Origin: Bacteroidota bacterium
GTDB lineage: Bacteria > Bacteroidota > Bacteroidia > AKYH767-A > OLB10
DNA: 64,000 nucleotides
Assembly: GCA_016713525.1 (NCBI GenBank)
Contig: JADJOZ010000016.1
Span: 124,001-188,000, forward strand
Direction: 5' to 3'
How positions within the stretch are numbered: the first letter of the stretch is position 1; every line of letters begins with the position of its first letter. The position numbers were made by a program, and so were the translations under genes. This document shows, one piece after another, positions 28,424-39,228 of this stretch. Below the pieces are notes generated by a model. It ran no database searches, was not told the origin of the DNA, and worked only from the letters and a program-made list of their open reading frames with translations.

Positions 28424-30034
28424 ATGAAACTACTCAAACTCTTACTTCCATTTATTTTCGTTTCTAATATGGTCTTTTCACAGCAGAACACTATTCTAAT
28501 TATTGCAGATGATGTAGGTACCGATTATTTTGGCATATACAGTAATTCTATTGATACTGCAAACACCCCAATCATCCGTCAGTTTGCGGATAATGGAATT
28601 AAATTCAGTTATGCCTGGGCAAATCCGGTATGCTCTCCTACCCGTGCTGGGATTTTCACTGGAAGATATAGTTTCAGAACCGGTGTGGGAGGTGTAATCA
28701 CCAACCAACAATCGCCTCAACTCGACACAGCGGAAATATCGATTCCGGAATTGTTAAAGTATCATGCTCCGGTGAATTTTGCAACAGGATCATTTGGAAA
28801 ATGGCACCTCCACAATTCAAGTCCACAAAAATATTTATACCCCAATCAAATGGGTTATGATGCTTACTCCGGAAATTTTAATGGAGCAATACCTGACTTT
28901 TTCAACTATGTGTCCATTACAAATGGCGTTGCCGATACAGTTACAACTTATGCAACGACTCAAACGGTGACCGATGCAATTAACTGGCTCGATACGCTGC
29001 CAAACGGGAAGACATTTTTTATGTGGCTCGCATTTAATGCGCCACACACACCATTTCATAAACCACCGGATACCTTACATACCGTTCCCGGATTAATTGG
29101 AACGGTGGCACATATCAATAACAATCCGAAATTGTATTTCAAAGCTGCACTTGAAGCTGTAGATTCCGAAATCGGAAGGCTGCTTTTGTTTCTTCACCAA
29201 AACAACTTAGCAGACAGCACTAATATAATTTTCATTGGCGACAATGGTAATGATAAAAGAGTAGCCCAAATTGCAGACACTTCACATTGTAAACAATCGC
29301 TATATGATTACGGGGTACATGTTCCAATGATCATTACCGGACCCGCAGTTGTAAATCCGGGAAGAGTCAGCAATCTGTTAGTGAATACAACCGATCTGTT
29401 CATTACAATTCTTGAACTTTCCGGTTTCTCCAATTGGCCAAATTTTATACCTCCTGCATTTTTACCTAATGATTCACAAACACTATTGCCGGAAATTCAA
29501 AATATTAATGCCCCAGCCAGTGATTGGATATTCTCAGAACAATTCAGTCCGGTTCCGGTATATTATGATGGAAAAACAATCAGAAACCATTCACATCAAT
29601 TGATCCGGTTCGATAATGGCACAGAGGAATTGTATGATATGATGGTTGATTCCCTTCAACAAAATAATTTATTGTTGGGATCATTGAACACTGTCGATCA
29701 AAGCAATTATAATTTTCTTTGCTCCGAATTAAATAACCTTCTTGGCAGTTCCGGATGCTCTTTCACATCTTTACCAAACAGCATCAACACACAGGACGAG
29801 ATTCGTGTCTTTCCGAATCCATTTGAAACATTCTTAACATTTTCAACTCCCGAAAATAGTGGCTTCCCTGTAAAGGTTAGCATTTCTTCTACATCAGGAC
29901 AAAAAGTATTTGAAAAAATGAATGAAACCGGACTTTCAACAATAGAAATCAAGATTGATCTTCCCAACGGGATCTACTTTATGGAAGTAATTACCACTAC
30001 AGGCACTTTTAAAAAGAAGATTTGTAAGTTGTAG
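28424..30034 (+). CDS. Secreted sulfatase with T9SS sorting domain
   Basis: 536 residues. Signal peptide (LLKLLLPFIFVSNMVFSQ) precedes a type I sulfatase domain: metal-binding Asp pair IIADDVGTDYFG, the formylglycine signature CSPTRAGIFTGR (residues about 69-80, Cys form, matured by a formylglycine-generating enzyme or anSME), FGKWHL and a second metal site FIGDNGND. The last 85 residues are a T9SS type A sorting domain (VFPNPFETFLTFS, ending FKKKICKL). The likely substrate is a sulfated polysaccharide or glycoprotein, but the specificity cannot be read. No carbohydrate transport (SusCD) genes are nearby, which is unusual for polysaccharide utilisation loci. Confidence 0.88.
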   Translation: MKLLKLLLPFIFVSNMVFSQQNTILIIADDVGTDYFGIYSNSIDTANTPIIRQFADNGIKFSYAWANPVCSPTRAGIFTGRYSFRTGVGGVITNQQSPQLDTAEISIPELLKYHAPVNFATGSFGKWHLHNSSPQKYLYPNQMGYDAYSGNFNGAIPDFFNYVSITNGVADTVTTYATTQTVTDAINWLDTLPNGKTFFMWLAFNAPHTPFHKPPDTLHTVPGLIGTVAHINNNPKLYFKAALEAVDSEIGRLLLFLHQNNLADSTNIIFIGDNGNDKRVAQIADTSHCKQSLYDYGVHVPMIITGPAVVNPGRVSNLLVNTTDLFITILELSGFSNWPNFIPPAFLPNDSQTLLPEIQNINAPASDWIFSEQFSPVPVYYDGKTIRNHSHQLIRFDNGTEELYDMMVDSLQQNNLLLGSLNTVDQSNYNFLCSELNNLLGSSGCSFTSLPNSINTQDEIRVFPNPFETFLTFSTPENSGFPVKVSISSTSGQKVFEKMNETGLSTIEIKIDLPNGIYFMEVITTTGTFKKKICKL

Positions 30035-30065
30035 TCTATTTGGAAAGAATCAAACATATTCAATA

Positions 30066-30111
30066 AAAATCCCGGAAAAACTGCATTCAATCAGTTGATC
30101 CGGGATTTTTT
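30066..30111. terminator. Bidirectional terminator between convergent genes
   Basis: AAAAATCCCGG (30066-30075) pairs with CCGGGATTTTT (30100-30110) across a 24-base loop. A runs on the left and T runs on the right serve both the sulfatase gene (plus) and the giant protein gene (minus). Confidence 0.75.
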
Positions 30112-30137
30112 ACATCCTGCCAAAGGCAGTTGGCATT

Positions 30138-33100
30138 TTATTGCCTGATGATATCAATTTTTCTGGCCGTTCTTCCTTTAGGTCCTTTAACATTCATGAA
30201 ATAAACACCCTGACTCAAAGTGGTTACAGGAACTCTGAAATTTGCATTGTTATAAATATTACTGTAAACCAAAACTCCAAACTGGTTATAAATTTCCACT
30301 GCAAACTCCCCATTCATGTCACCATAAACCTGAACGTAATCATTTGCAGGGTTCGGATAAACAATCAAATTGTTATAATCAGCAGCAATCTCATTAAATC
30401 CTACTGTTCCGGTTGTATCAATTAACACTGAATCGCTGGCTAACGAAAGGGCAAGTAAATATTCCGATGCAGTTATGGCTGTTACATTACTTAATGTTAA
30501 TGGCAAAGTAACTTTTGCACCAACATTATCAACGATAACAATTCCTAATCGGTTAAGCAACCCAAATCCATTCACATTACTCTGGTCTGTTCGCACAATT
30601 GCAAAATCCATAGACCCTGATGAATAATTATTATGACTGAATGTAATCAGATCTACTGAAGGGGTTCCCATCCAGCATCCTGTAAAATCGGCATTAAAGT
30701 AAGAAGGAGAAACCAGTGCAGTATCATAATTCAGGGTGAAGGCAATTCCATAAATACTGTCAACAGGTAAAGTACTTGTACCTAAATATACTTCAACAAT
30801 AACGGTATCGCTTAATGAAGCTGTATCCGGATTGGTGACAACATACATTTCCGGTGCAGGCAACAAACTTGTTGAAGGCGCAGATAATCTGAAGGGATGA
30901 GTTAATCCGTAATTTAAAGATACAGCAGTAGTATCATCTGCATCAACAACACCATTACCATCGGTATCAGCATGTTTTAAGTTAGCTCCATTGGCAAACT
31001 GAGCCGACCAATCAGTAGCAGGCTGTGCTACCCAGGCAAGTGATGCACCTGCTCTTACTGGACCGGTATAACCATAAGCTAAACCTATATTGAGGATATC
31101 AGTATTATCGGCCACCAGATCGTAATTTGCATCACCAGGCCAAACAACTGAAGTCGGTGGTACACATGATGAGAAAGACCATCCGGTATTTCCACCTAAA
31201 TCGACACTATTTGCTCCAGCATAAAACTGAGCACCACCGGTTGCAAGCATATTCTTCAATAAGACATAATCAAGACAAATCTGACCTGTCGATTTAGTAA
31301 GTGTTCCTAAACCAGAATATCCTTCAACCTGAATCGGGAATCCACTGTTTCCATTTGAAGTTATATCACCTGTTAAGGTCATATTGTTGATACGAACAAG
31401 CTTTCCGGGATTGTTAAGCACCACATCCCCACCAACATAAGGTAATGAAAGTGTAACATCATCAGCAAACTCTGCATATCCTGCAGTGATTGTTGAGTTG
31501 ATATTTACAAAATCTCCTGAGCAAATAAGCTATCACAAGAAAATGCACCCTGAGTATTAGCAGTTCCTGTAAAGGTAACTGAATTAAAATGTGCACCCTG
31601 AGGTTGGAATGAAAGGAATGAACTTGTCATCACAACATTGGCACTGCCTCCATTTATGGTAACCGCACCACCTGTTACATAAAATCCCAGAGTAGTGATT
31701 GTAGAAGTACTTAAATTCAGAGTACCCGCGCCACCAATATTTACATCTCCCGTATTTATATCATGACCATTAGTATTAAGAGTACCACCAATCCCAGCGA
31801 AATGAGAAAGTTCAGCCGCGTCAAGCATATCCCATGTTCCTGTTCCATTGAAATATAAACCGGTTAATTGATTTCCTCCTGTGGCTATGGTGTTCCCAAC
31901 ATTTGGGGAAGTAAGTACAATTAGCACATTGTATGGATTCAATTCCGGAGCTAATGCAACAGAACCATTTACATTCAAACCATAGTTTCCACTTGAACTG
32001 TAAAGTACTGTTGCATTTGGAATTGAAGCGAAACTAATATTATTACAATATACTCCCAATGTTGGATGTACATATACAGTATCTCCGGATTGTGCAAATG
32101 AATTTGCATCAAAAATAACATTATCCTGCTTTAAAGGCTGGCATTCACCACCTGTACCACCGGAAGCAAGCGACCAATGTGCATTGTCGTTCCAGGTACC
32201 GGTTCCTCCTACCCAATACAAATCTCTTGAAGGAGAGGTATTGATGGTCCATCCTGTATTATTTCCTAAATCTGTGCTGTTATTTGCAATAAATGTAGCA
32301 CCACCGGATGCCTGAATGTCTTTTAAAATCGCATTATCTACCTGAACAATTCCTGTTGCTTTTATAAATTGTGCATTAGCTCCAAATGGGTTGTACTTAG
32401 CTAAAGAAATTGTATTTGAGCAAGAACTTGATGTTATAAAAGCATCGTTAACTTGTAATGTATCAAATAAAAATTGATTAACAGACTGAGCAAGCCTTAC
32501 AGTATCAGAAGTTATTTTATAAGCATTTGATGATTTTCTGAAGTCTGCAACAATGGAAGTTAAATCCGTGATAGTAACAACATCATAGGAATCAAAAGCA
32601 TTACAAATTAGAGTGCCAATATAAGCATCAGCATAACAGGTTACATTATTAAATTGTGCAGGCGTTCCAAGCATTTCAAAAGCTAATGAACCAAAGGCTT
32701 CCATAACTAAATTGGCATTTGCACCTGAAACTGTCAGCAAAGCTCCGAATAAAGTATATCGTTCACTTAAATATAATGTTGATGTGCCAAAGTTGAATGT
32801 GATTGGATTAATTCCTGCATTTGCAAATATTCCTTTTGAATGAATATCGAAATTTGCTGTATTGAAAGTTCCTTTTTGACTTGATAATCCCTCACATGTT
32901 AGTTCATCAGCCAAAGTTACTGATCCATTAGTATTAATATTTACGCCTTGTAAATTTATTCCCGCACTAAACAGCGTGCTTGCAGGTGAACTACCGGCAA
33001 ACTGCAATTCATAAATACTCCACTGCACATTCGGACTGAGAGTGAGAGAACCATGTAAAATTATAGAGCCTGGAAATAATGACGGTGTGATTTCAGGATT

Positions 33101-34483
33101 GAATCCAACACCAGTCCAGTTCATGTTATTACAGGTTGCAGGTGAATTGGTAATAGTAACCACCTCACCGTTTGCAGTGAATGAATTGGCATCAAAAACT
33201 ACATCATCCAATAACGAAGGAATACAATTCCCTCCTGCGCCACCGCTGCTGAGCGACCAATTATTCTCATCTTCCCAGTTTCCTGTTCCGCCAATCCAAT
33301 AAAGAGTGCGTGGGGTTGCAGAAGTGATAGTCCATCCGGTATTTCCACCACCATCAACACTGTTATTTGCAATGAAAGTAGCCCCACCGGTTGCTAATAT
33401 TGATGTCAGGTTCACATAATCAATAGTAACTGTTCCTGCAAGCACATTCAATGTTCCCGAGCCTAAAAAATCGATAGGTTGAAAATGTACAGGTTGACCA
33501 CATGTACCGTTCATAGTGAAAGATGTAGTTGAAGTCAGCTGTCTGATTTTGAAAAACACATCCGGAACAAGCAATGCAACTGTATTGGCCGTGAAGTTAC
33601 AATCTAAAGTAGTATTCCCCGAAAAGGTTGCATCAGAACAAGTAACTGTTGTCCATGATGAATTTGTATAGAAAGTGCCATCAGCAGTTAAATCGTTACA
33701 GGTAATTGAACCAATTACTTCCGAATTACTCTGAAAATAAACATCATTGAAAGTATGACCAGTTGACCATAAATACATTTTAGAAGTAACAGCATTTATA
33801 AAATTTAAATTGCTGGCTGCGGCATTCAGAGTTACATTACCGTAATAACTATTAAAAGTATTGCTGATATTTATCTCAGATGTTCCAAAATCTCCGGCAG
33901 CAGTATTTCCGGTACCTCCAAAAATGAATTGTTCAGTTGTAACATCAAAATTGTTGGTTGTAAATAAACCATTATATACAAAAATACTTTTAGTAACTAT
34001 TGATTCCGTCAGGAGATAGGAACCGCTGCCCATAAAGTATAGAGTATCCAAGCCATTTCCTGCTTGTTCAATTGTGTTTCCAACCGAAGCACCATAAAAA
34101 TTAATCCTCTTCACAGAAAAATTCATGGCAGCATTCAACTTAAACGATCCATAAACATTCAGTTGGTTTGGGTTGCCTAATATGGAAGGATTGAATTGTG
34201 CTCCTGTCCAGTCCATAGTATTGCAATAAATTAAAGTATTATCCAATGTTACTTGTTGCCCTGTTGCAGAAAATGAATTGGCATCGAAATAAACATTGTC
34301 ATTTAAAGTTGGAATTGCCGTGTGGAATATGGTACCACCACTGGTAGTTGCCCAATGATTTCCGTAATCACTCCAATTTCCACTGCCACCTACCCAATAA
34401 TAGTCAGCAGCCTTTAAGGCTAGAGTATTTAAAAGGATTATTAATCCTGTAAGCATTAAACTGCTTATGTTTTTAGTCCGCAT
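30138..34483 (-). CDS. Giant secreted repeat protein with dockerin-like and T9SS sorting domains (one frameshift)
   Basis: About 1450 residues when joined. I place the start at the ATG at 34483, giving the signal peptide NISSLMLTGLIILLNTLALK; the frame is open a further 18 codons upstream. The body has three copies of a module of about 370 residues, each opening with YWVGGSGNWSDYGNHW-like sequence (also LYWIGGTGNWEDENNWSL and LYWVGGTGTWNDNAHWSL) and FDANSF, followed by beta-rich repeats that resemble parallel beta-helix or autotransporter passengers. A missing C near 31516 breaks the frame; restored, it reads LFAQGDFVNINSTITAG. Then come a calcium-binding dockerin-like pair (GDANYDLVADNTDILNIG and HADTDGNGVVDADDT), a cohesin-like domain and a sorting domain (VYPNPANDYVQVYGD). 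A cell-surface adhesin or matrix protein is the likely role. Confidence 0.78.
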
Positions 34484-34687
34484 TTTGTATTCGCCTTGAT
34501 TTTTCATATTCCGCGATTTTAAAGATAGATAGTTCATGAGTTATTTTCACGGTACAATATTAAATACACATGAACTCCTGAAAAAATTCATAAATCAACG
34601 TTTGCCGAAGACTATTTTTATATGTAAGTAAATTTATATATCTATAATTCAATTGTTTATATAATATTTATTATAAATATTTTGTTA

Positions 34688-34695
34688 TATATTTG
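34688..34695 (+). promoter_or_regulatory. Candidate -7 element
   Basis: TATATTTG fits TAnnTTTG and lies 17 bases before the ATG at 34713. No -33 TTTG is found at the right distance, so confidence is limited. Confidence 0.4.
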
Positions 34696-34712
34696 CACTT
34701 TGCCGAATAATC

Positions 34713-36119
34713 ATGTCTGAAACACCTAAAAATAAGTTATCAGAATTACTCCATTCACTAACTATTTCTGAGCAAAAGAGCTTCGAAACTTATCTTAATT
34801 CCCCATTTTTCAGATGTGACAAGGAACTTTTGATCCTTTTTAACAGGTTACTAAGTTACCCCAATTCATCGAAAGAGGCGGCATTTGCCCATCTTTTTCC
34901 CGGATTCCCTTATAATGACAAGCAAATGCGGTATTTAATATCGGACTTGAACCGTCATATTGAGAACTTTATTACTATAAAGGCTCTTGATAAGAAAATA
35001 CTGCTCAAGAAAGCAATTGCGGCTAAATCGCTCAGTGACCGGGGTTGTGAAAAAGCATACAACCATGTTCATCTGGAAATCACCACAGGTAATCATTTTC
35101 AAAACAGTGCATTTTTCCGGTTGCAGTTCGAACATGCCGAAGAGCACCTCTCTCATGTAGCCCGGATAGAATCCAGAAAAAACATTCCCGATTATGGATC
35201 CGTGATGAATCATTTGGACACTTTTTACATTCTGAAGAAATTACAGCTTAGTTGCGAAATTGCTAATATGGCTAATATCCTGAACAGGAAAATTGAAATT
35301 CCACTGATTGATGAAATCAATAAACTTGCAACATCATCCCCATACCAAAATACTCCTGCCATAAGTATCTATTTTAATTTGCTGCAAACACTCACCAGCA
35401 ATAATCCCGAAGATCATTTCAAAGAAGCAGAGAAACTTATTAAATTTAATTCTGGTTTATTTGACCCCAAAGAACTTAATGAGCTTTATCAGTACATTAA
35501 AAATTATTGCGTAAGAAAAATAAATCAAGGATATACCGAATATTTGAAGACATTATTCGGCATTTACAAAGATATGCTAGGAAACACCAAACTAACGCAA
35601 CACGAATATATGTCGCAGTATGAATTTAAAAATATTGTGAGTATCAGTCTGAGGCTTGGCGAGAAAAAATGGTGCAAAGAATTTCTTGAAAAACAACTTT
35701 CACTAATACCACCTCAGGAACGCAGCAATGCATCTGCATATAATACTGCCTACTATTATTTCATGACAGATGAATTTAAAAAGGCTATCCGTAAACTACA
35801 GGAAGTTGAGTTAAACGACGTATTCTATCAACTTGATGCCAGGGTTATTTTGTTGAAATCATACTATGAACTTGATGAAACGGAAGCCTTTTTCTATCAG
35901 GTATCATCATTCCGTCTATTTCTGTTACGCAACAAAGGTATTTCCGAATTTCAAAAAACAATATACAGAAATCTGATTAAATTTTTAGCAGCCATTATGC
36001 GAGCAGGTATCAGCACAACAAAACTGAAAGCTATCCGCGTTGAAATAGAAAAGGAACGGAATGTTGCAGATCCTGCCTACTTAATGCGAAAAATAGCTAT
36101 TGCTCTAGGGGAGCCATAA
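34713..36119 (+). CDS. Conserved helical protein of unknown function
   Basis: 468 residues, soluble, no signal peptide or membrane segment. I do not recognise a named domain. It is almost all alpha-helical in appearance, with helix pairs such as ISEQKSFETYLNSPFF, YNDKQMRYLISDLNRHIENF and NTAYYYFMTDEFKKAIRKLQ, suggesting a TPR-like or other helical solenoid and therefore a protein-binding role. It ends 3 bases before the converging methyltransferase gene. It is transcribed away from the giant surface protein gene. Confidence 0.65.
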   Translation: MSETPKNKLSELLHSLTISEQKSFETYLNSPFFRCDKELLILFNRLLSYPNSSKEAAFAHLFPGFPYNDKQMRYLISDLNRHIENFITIKALDKKILLKKAIAAKSLSDRGCEKAYNHVHLEITTGNHFQNSAFFRLQFEHAEEHLSHVARIESRKNIPDYGSVMNHLDTFYILKKLQLSCEIANMANILNRKIEIPLIDEINKLATSSPYQNTPAISIYFNLLQTLTSNNPEDHFKEAEKLIKFNSGLFDPKELNELYQYIKNYCVRKINQGYTEYLKTLFGIYKDMLGNTKLTQHEYMSQYEFKNIVSISLRLGEKKWCKEFLEKQLSLIPPQERSNASAYNTAYYYFMTDEFKKAIRKLQEVELNDVFYQLDARVILLKSYYELDETEAFFYQVSSFRLFLLRNKGISEFQKTIYRNLIKFLAAIMRAGISTTKLKAIRVEIEKERNVADPAYLMRKIAIALGEP

Positions 36120-36122
36120 ATT

Positions 36123-36830
36123 TTATTTCGCCAGGACCATCAGCGAATATCCACCCAAAACCCTTACTCCAAAATCAGGATTCATAGCATAGAGTAATTT
36201 TCTTGGCAATTTCATTAATCCTGACTTGACTGACCTGGAAGGTAAGTCAATGTAGGAGCCGGTATAAAAATAATCAACCACCTCATATCCGGTATCTTTT
36301 AATGCTGCCAATGCAGTATCTTTTGTATAATAATGAATGTGTCCTGAATTTCTTCGCTTACGCATTAAGGGCTCGCCTCTCCAGACCGATTGCACTGAAA
36401 GATCTAATGGAATATGAAAGATATTGTACTTGCCTTTACCGTGCATTGCCCTGAGGAAACCATAAAAATCTTCGACATGCTCAAAAACATCAATTAAAAG
36501 GACCAGATCGAACACTTCATTTATATCGGTCAGATTTTTCAGATAAAACTTCAATTTTTCGTTCTCCCGGCTTTTGGAGAGTTCATAAGCTTGTGGTGAA
36601 ATCTCATAACCAGTAAAGGATACAGAATCGGTCATTTTCTGTTGCAGCTGCTTTAATATTTCACCCGCTCCACAACCAATTTCCGCAACCTGGGATGGTG
36701 TCAGGTTATTCTTTGTAATTATTTTATAAATATTCGATGCTTTCCAACCTGCATCTTCTATATGCCAGTTTGGATGTTTTTCAAGATAACCCCCCTCAGA
36801 ATAAAACCCGTCAGCCATTTCTCGTTTCAA
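36123..36830 (-). CDS. Class I SAM-dependent methyltransferase
   Basis: 235 residues with SAM-binding motif I VAEIGCGAGEILKQLQ (residues about 52-67), an acidic residue at the end of strand 2 (FTGYEISPQAYE), and motif IV-like LVLLIDVFEHVEDF, typical of the Methyltransf_11/12/23 group. The C-terminal part (YYTKDTALAALKDTGYEVVDYF) is the usual tail of enzymes that act on small molecules or on sugar/lipid intermediates; the substrate is unknown. It lies downstream of hpf, with a terminator in between, so it is probably a separate transcript. Confidence 0.8.
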   Translation of the reverse strand: MKREMADGFYSEGGYLEKHPNWHIEDAGWKASNIYKIITKNNLTPSQVAEIGCGAGEILKQLQQKMTDSVSFTGYEISPQAYELSKSRENEKLKFYLKNLTDINEVFDLVLLIDVFEHVEDFYGFLRAMHGKGKYNIFHIPLDLSVQSVWRGEPLMRKRRNSGHIHYYTKDTALAALKDTGYEVVDYFYTGSYIDLPSRSVKSGLMKLPRKLLYAMNPDFGVRVLGGYSLMVLAK

Positions 36831-36901
36831 TATCTGTTAAGAAAGCAAAAGTAAAAAGAAATCTGCCCTCTGCAACAATACTTCCAATTGAATGCCATAA
36901 A

Positions 36902-36927
36902 AAAAGGAGGAATAGCTCCCTCCTTTT
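36902..36927. terminator. Terminator of the rpsU-xer-hpf operon
   Basis: AAAAGGAGG and CCTCCTTTT form a 9-bp stem with an 8-base loop; on the minus strand it is followed by a T run. It starts 24 bases after the hpf stop. Confidence 0.8.
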
Positions 36928-36950
36928 ATTCAAATCTTACCATACGTTAA

Positions 36951-37250
36951 TCAAACACCTCTCAATTTCTCTTTGTGCTTGGTAATCTGGCGGCGAAGTG
37001 CTTCAACAGCTACATCTGTTGCCTCTTCAAATGTTTTGCATTGCTCTTTGGCAAATAATGTTTTTCCCGGTGTGTTTATCTTAATTTCTGCAATTTTATT
37101 TTCGGAGTTATCTGACTTATCAAGTCTTAAATAAACTTCGCTGTCAATAATGCTGTCGTAAAACTGAAACAGCTTGTCAACTTTTTCTTCAACAAACTGC
37201 AACAATTTTTTATCGGCAGTAAAATGAATCGACTGAACTTTTATTTTCAT
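36951..37250 (-). CDS. hpf: Ribosome hibernation-promoting factor (short HPF/RaiA)
   Basis: 99 residues of the S30AE family: MKIKVQSIHFTADKKLLQFV at the start, the YLRLDKSDNSENKIAEIKI strand region and a basic helix with ALRRQITKHKEKLRG at the end. It binds the small ribosomal subunit and protects idle ribosomes in stationary phase. It is the short form, without the C-terminal dimerisation domain of long HPF. It follows the xer recombinase gene by 15 bases, the conserved Bacteroidota arrangement. Confidence 0.9.
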   Translation of the reverse strand: MKIKVQSIHFTADKKLLQFVEEKVDKLFQFYDSIIDSEVYLRLDKSDNSENKIAEIKINTPGKTLFAKEQCKTFEEATDVAVEALRRQITKHKEKLRGV

Positions 37251-37265
37251 AGCATATTGGTTTTA

Positions 37266-38171
37266 TCAGGCCTTAGGATGGGCCTGTTTGTAAATATTTT
37301 TGAGCTTTTCAATGGTATTGTGCGTGTACACTTGTGTAGCCGCCAAACTGGCATGACCTAATAACTCTTTGACTGCATTAATTTCGGCACCGTTATTCAA
37401 CATATGAGTGGCAAAAGTGTGTCTTAATATATGAGGGTTCTTCTTATCACCGGTGGTTACCTGTCCGAGGTATTTCCTTACTAATCTATAAACGAACTTA
37501 GGATATACTTTGTTACAACGGTTGTCGAGAAATAAGTTCAATGATTCAACTCCATTGTCGGTGATAAATGCTGATCGGGCAGTTATATATTCTTTCAATT
37601 GAGTCATTACAGTTCCTGATAAAGGAATTATACGTTCCTTATTTCTTTTACCCAGTACCTTAACTGCCTGATTACTAAAATTAATATCTGAAATTTTAAG
37701 ATTTACCAGTTCAGATAAACGCATCCCGCTGCCAGAAAACAATTCCATAATGCTTCTGTCACGGATACCTTTAAATCCTTCTTCAAACTCAACACCATCA
37801 AAAGTGACTCCATCCTTTTTCATCAATAAAAGCAGGCAATCTTTTGGGCACTTTCGGTGACTGTATTTTCACCATAGGATTTTGATCCAGAACCTTTTCG
37901 CGGATTAAAAAAACGAAAAAAAGATTTTAATGCAGTGATTTTCCTGTTGACTGAACGGGCAGCAATTTTGTCTTCCATTAAGCTAACTATCCACGAACGG
38001 ATATAGAAATGAGAGACTTCTGAAATTTGTGTGGTTTGATATTCCTTTTGAAGGTAATCTAAAAATTGAGTCAAATCTGACTCATATGCTGTTAGCGTAT
38101 GTGCTGAATACCTCTTCTCATACTGAAGATGGGATAAAAAACGCTTTAATGGCATCCGGGTTGATTTCCAT
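37266..38171 (-). CDS. Tyrosine recombinase XerC/XerD (frame broken several times)
   Basis: About 300 residues when repaired. The ATG at 38171 opens MEINPDAIKAF; one extra T in the run 38136-38141 breaks the frame before LSHLQYEKRYSAHTLTAYES. A second extra T (run 37907-37913) hides FLIREKVLDQNP, and two missing bases near 37815 and 37805 hide the consensus RLPAFIDEKGMESLLDGVEF. The C-terminal catalytic domain is intact: R in SGSGMRLSELVNLKI, K in VLGKRNKERIIP, HILRHTFATHML, LGHASLAATQVYTH with the tyrosine. It resolves chromosome dimers at dif with a partner. It lies between rpsU and hpf, the expected neighbours, so I read it as a functional housekeeping gene with sequencing errors. Confidence 0.88.
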
Positions 38172-38219
38172 CAAAGATAATAACTCTTTGAACAAAATCA
38201 GCCCGGAAATCCAAAAAAA

Positions 38220-38420
38220 TTACAAGCCTGTGTTTTCTGCTGCGCGTAAAGTATCGCGGTAAATAGCTTTTTTCACAGTGGTTCTGCGGGTAATTGATGG
38301 CTTTTCAAATGCCTGACGTGATCTTAGGGCACGAACTACACCGGTTTTCTCGAATTTCTTCTTGAATTTCTTTAAAGCTTTGTCGATTGACTCGTTTTCT
38401 TTGATTGGAACAATGATCAT
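38220..38420 (-). CDS. rpsU: 30S ribosomal protein S21
   Basis: 66 residues, typical S21: MIIVPIKENESIDKALKKFK, then KKFEKTGVVRALRSRQAFEK and a basic tail. It is needed for translation initiation in many bacteria; in Bacteroidota it is tied to the way the anti-Shine-Dalgarno is handled. First gene of the rpsU-xer-hpf operon. Confidence 0.95.
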   Translation of the reverse strand: MIIVPIKENESIDKALKKFKKKFEKTGVVRALRSRQAFEKPSITRRTTVKKAIYRDTLRAAENTGL

Positions 38421-38442
38421 CTACTTAATTTTTAAGGGATTG

Positions 38443-38470
38443 CAAAGATAATAAAAATTCTCAATCCAAA
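38443..38470 (-). promoter_or_regulatory. Promoter of the rpsU operon
   Basis: Minus strand TTTG (38467-38470), 16 bases, TATCTTTG (38443-38450). The -7 box is exact; the spacer is three bases shorter than at the other promoters in this window. Confidence 0.55.
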
Positions 38471-38515
38471 TGATATTTAATGTAATTTTTCACCTTTAAC
38501 CTAAATCACCAGTCA

Positions 38516-39190
38516 ATGTTGCGAAAAGTGACCAAAAAAATTTTGGAATTGGTGTATAAACCTTTAGTGGTTCAGTACCTAAAAAGCGATAGACCATACA
38601 ATTACAAGAATTTAAAACTAATTGTTACCAAAGGGGTCTTCCACCCTGCGTTCTTTAATTCCAGCCTGATTTTGGCAAAATTTACCGATAATCTGGATCT
38701 TCAAAATAAAAAAGTTCTGGAAATCGGCTCCGGATCCGGCCTCATTTCATTGGTTGCAGCTTCAAAAAGTGCAATTGTTACAGCCATCGACCTCAACCCC
38801 GATGCTGTTTTCTGCACCCAACAAAATGCTAATCGAAATAATCTTTCCATTAACTGCATCCTATCAGATCTGTTCCAATCCCTGCCCCAAACTAAATTTA
38901 ATGTCATCCTCGTTAATCCCCCGTATTTTCCTCAAAATCCGGCAAACAATGAACAATTAGCCTGGTATTGTGGATTTAATCACGAGTACTTTCATCGCTT
39001 TTTTGAACAACTTCCTAATTATCAAAATGATACATGCGAAGTATTTATGATACTTTCTGAAGATGTTGCGCTCCGTGAAATTGAACAAATTGCTATAAAA
39101 TTCAATTTTCGATTTCAACTTTTGACTTCTAATTTTAAAGGACTGGAATGGAACTATATTTATAAGATTGAGAGGCATAAAAACCGTTGA
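38516..39190 (+). CDS. Class I SAM-dependent methyltransferase with NPPY motif (HemK-like)
   Basis: 224 residues. SAM-binding motif I VLEIGSGSGLISLVAAS (residues about 63-79), AIDLNPDAVFCTQQNANRNN, and the NPPYFPQNP motif (about residue 128), which marks methyltransferases that modify planar nitrogen in N5-glutamine, adenine or guanine. Similar stand-alone proteins are distant relatives of HemK/PrmC and of RNA guanine-N2 methyltransferases. It is short and lacks an extra N-terminal domain, so the substrate is open. It is divergent from rpsU and upstream of the radical SAM cluster, from which it is separated by a new promoter. Confidence 0.75.
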   Translation: MLRKVTKKILELVYKPLVVQYLKSDRPYNYKNLKLIVTKGVFHPAFFNSSLILAKFTDNLDLQNKKVLEIGSGSGLISLVAASKSAIVTAIDLNPDAVFCTQQNANRNNLSINCILSDLFQSLPQTKFNVILVNPPYFPQNPANNEQLAWYCGFNHEYFHRFFEQLPNYQNDTCEVFMILSEDVALREIEQIAIKFNFRFQLLTSNFKGLEWNYIYKIERHKNR

Positions 39191-39198
39191 CACTAACA

Positions 39199-39228
39199 TT
39201 GTCGACATGTAATTTATGTCTATATTTG
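39199..39228 (+). promoter_or_regulatory. Bacteroidota-type promoter of the nucleotidyltransferase-radical SAM cluster
   Basis: TTG (39199-39201), 19 bases, TATATTTG (39221-39228). It lies right before the open frame of the nucleotidyltransferase gene. Confidence 0.65.
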
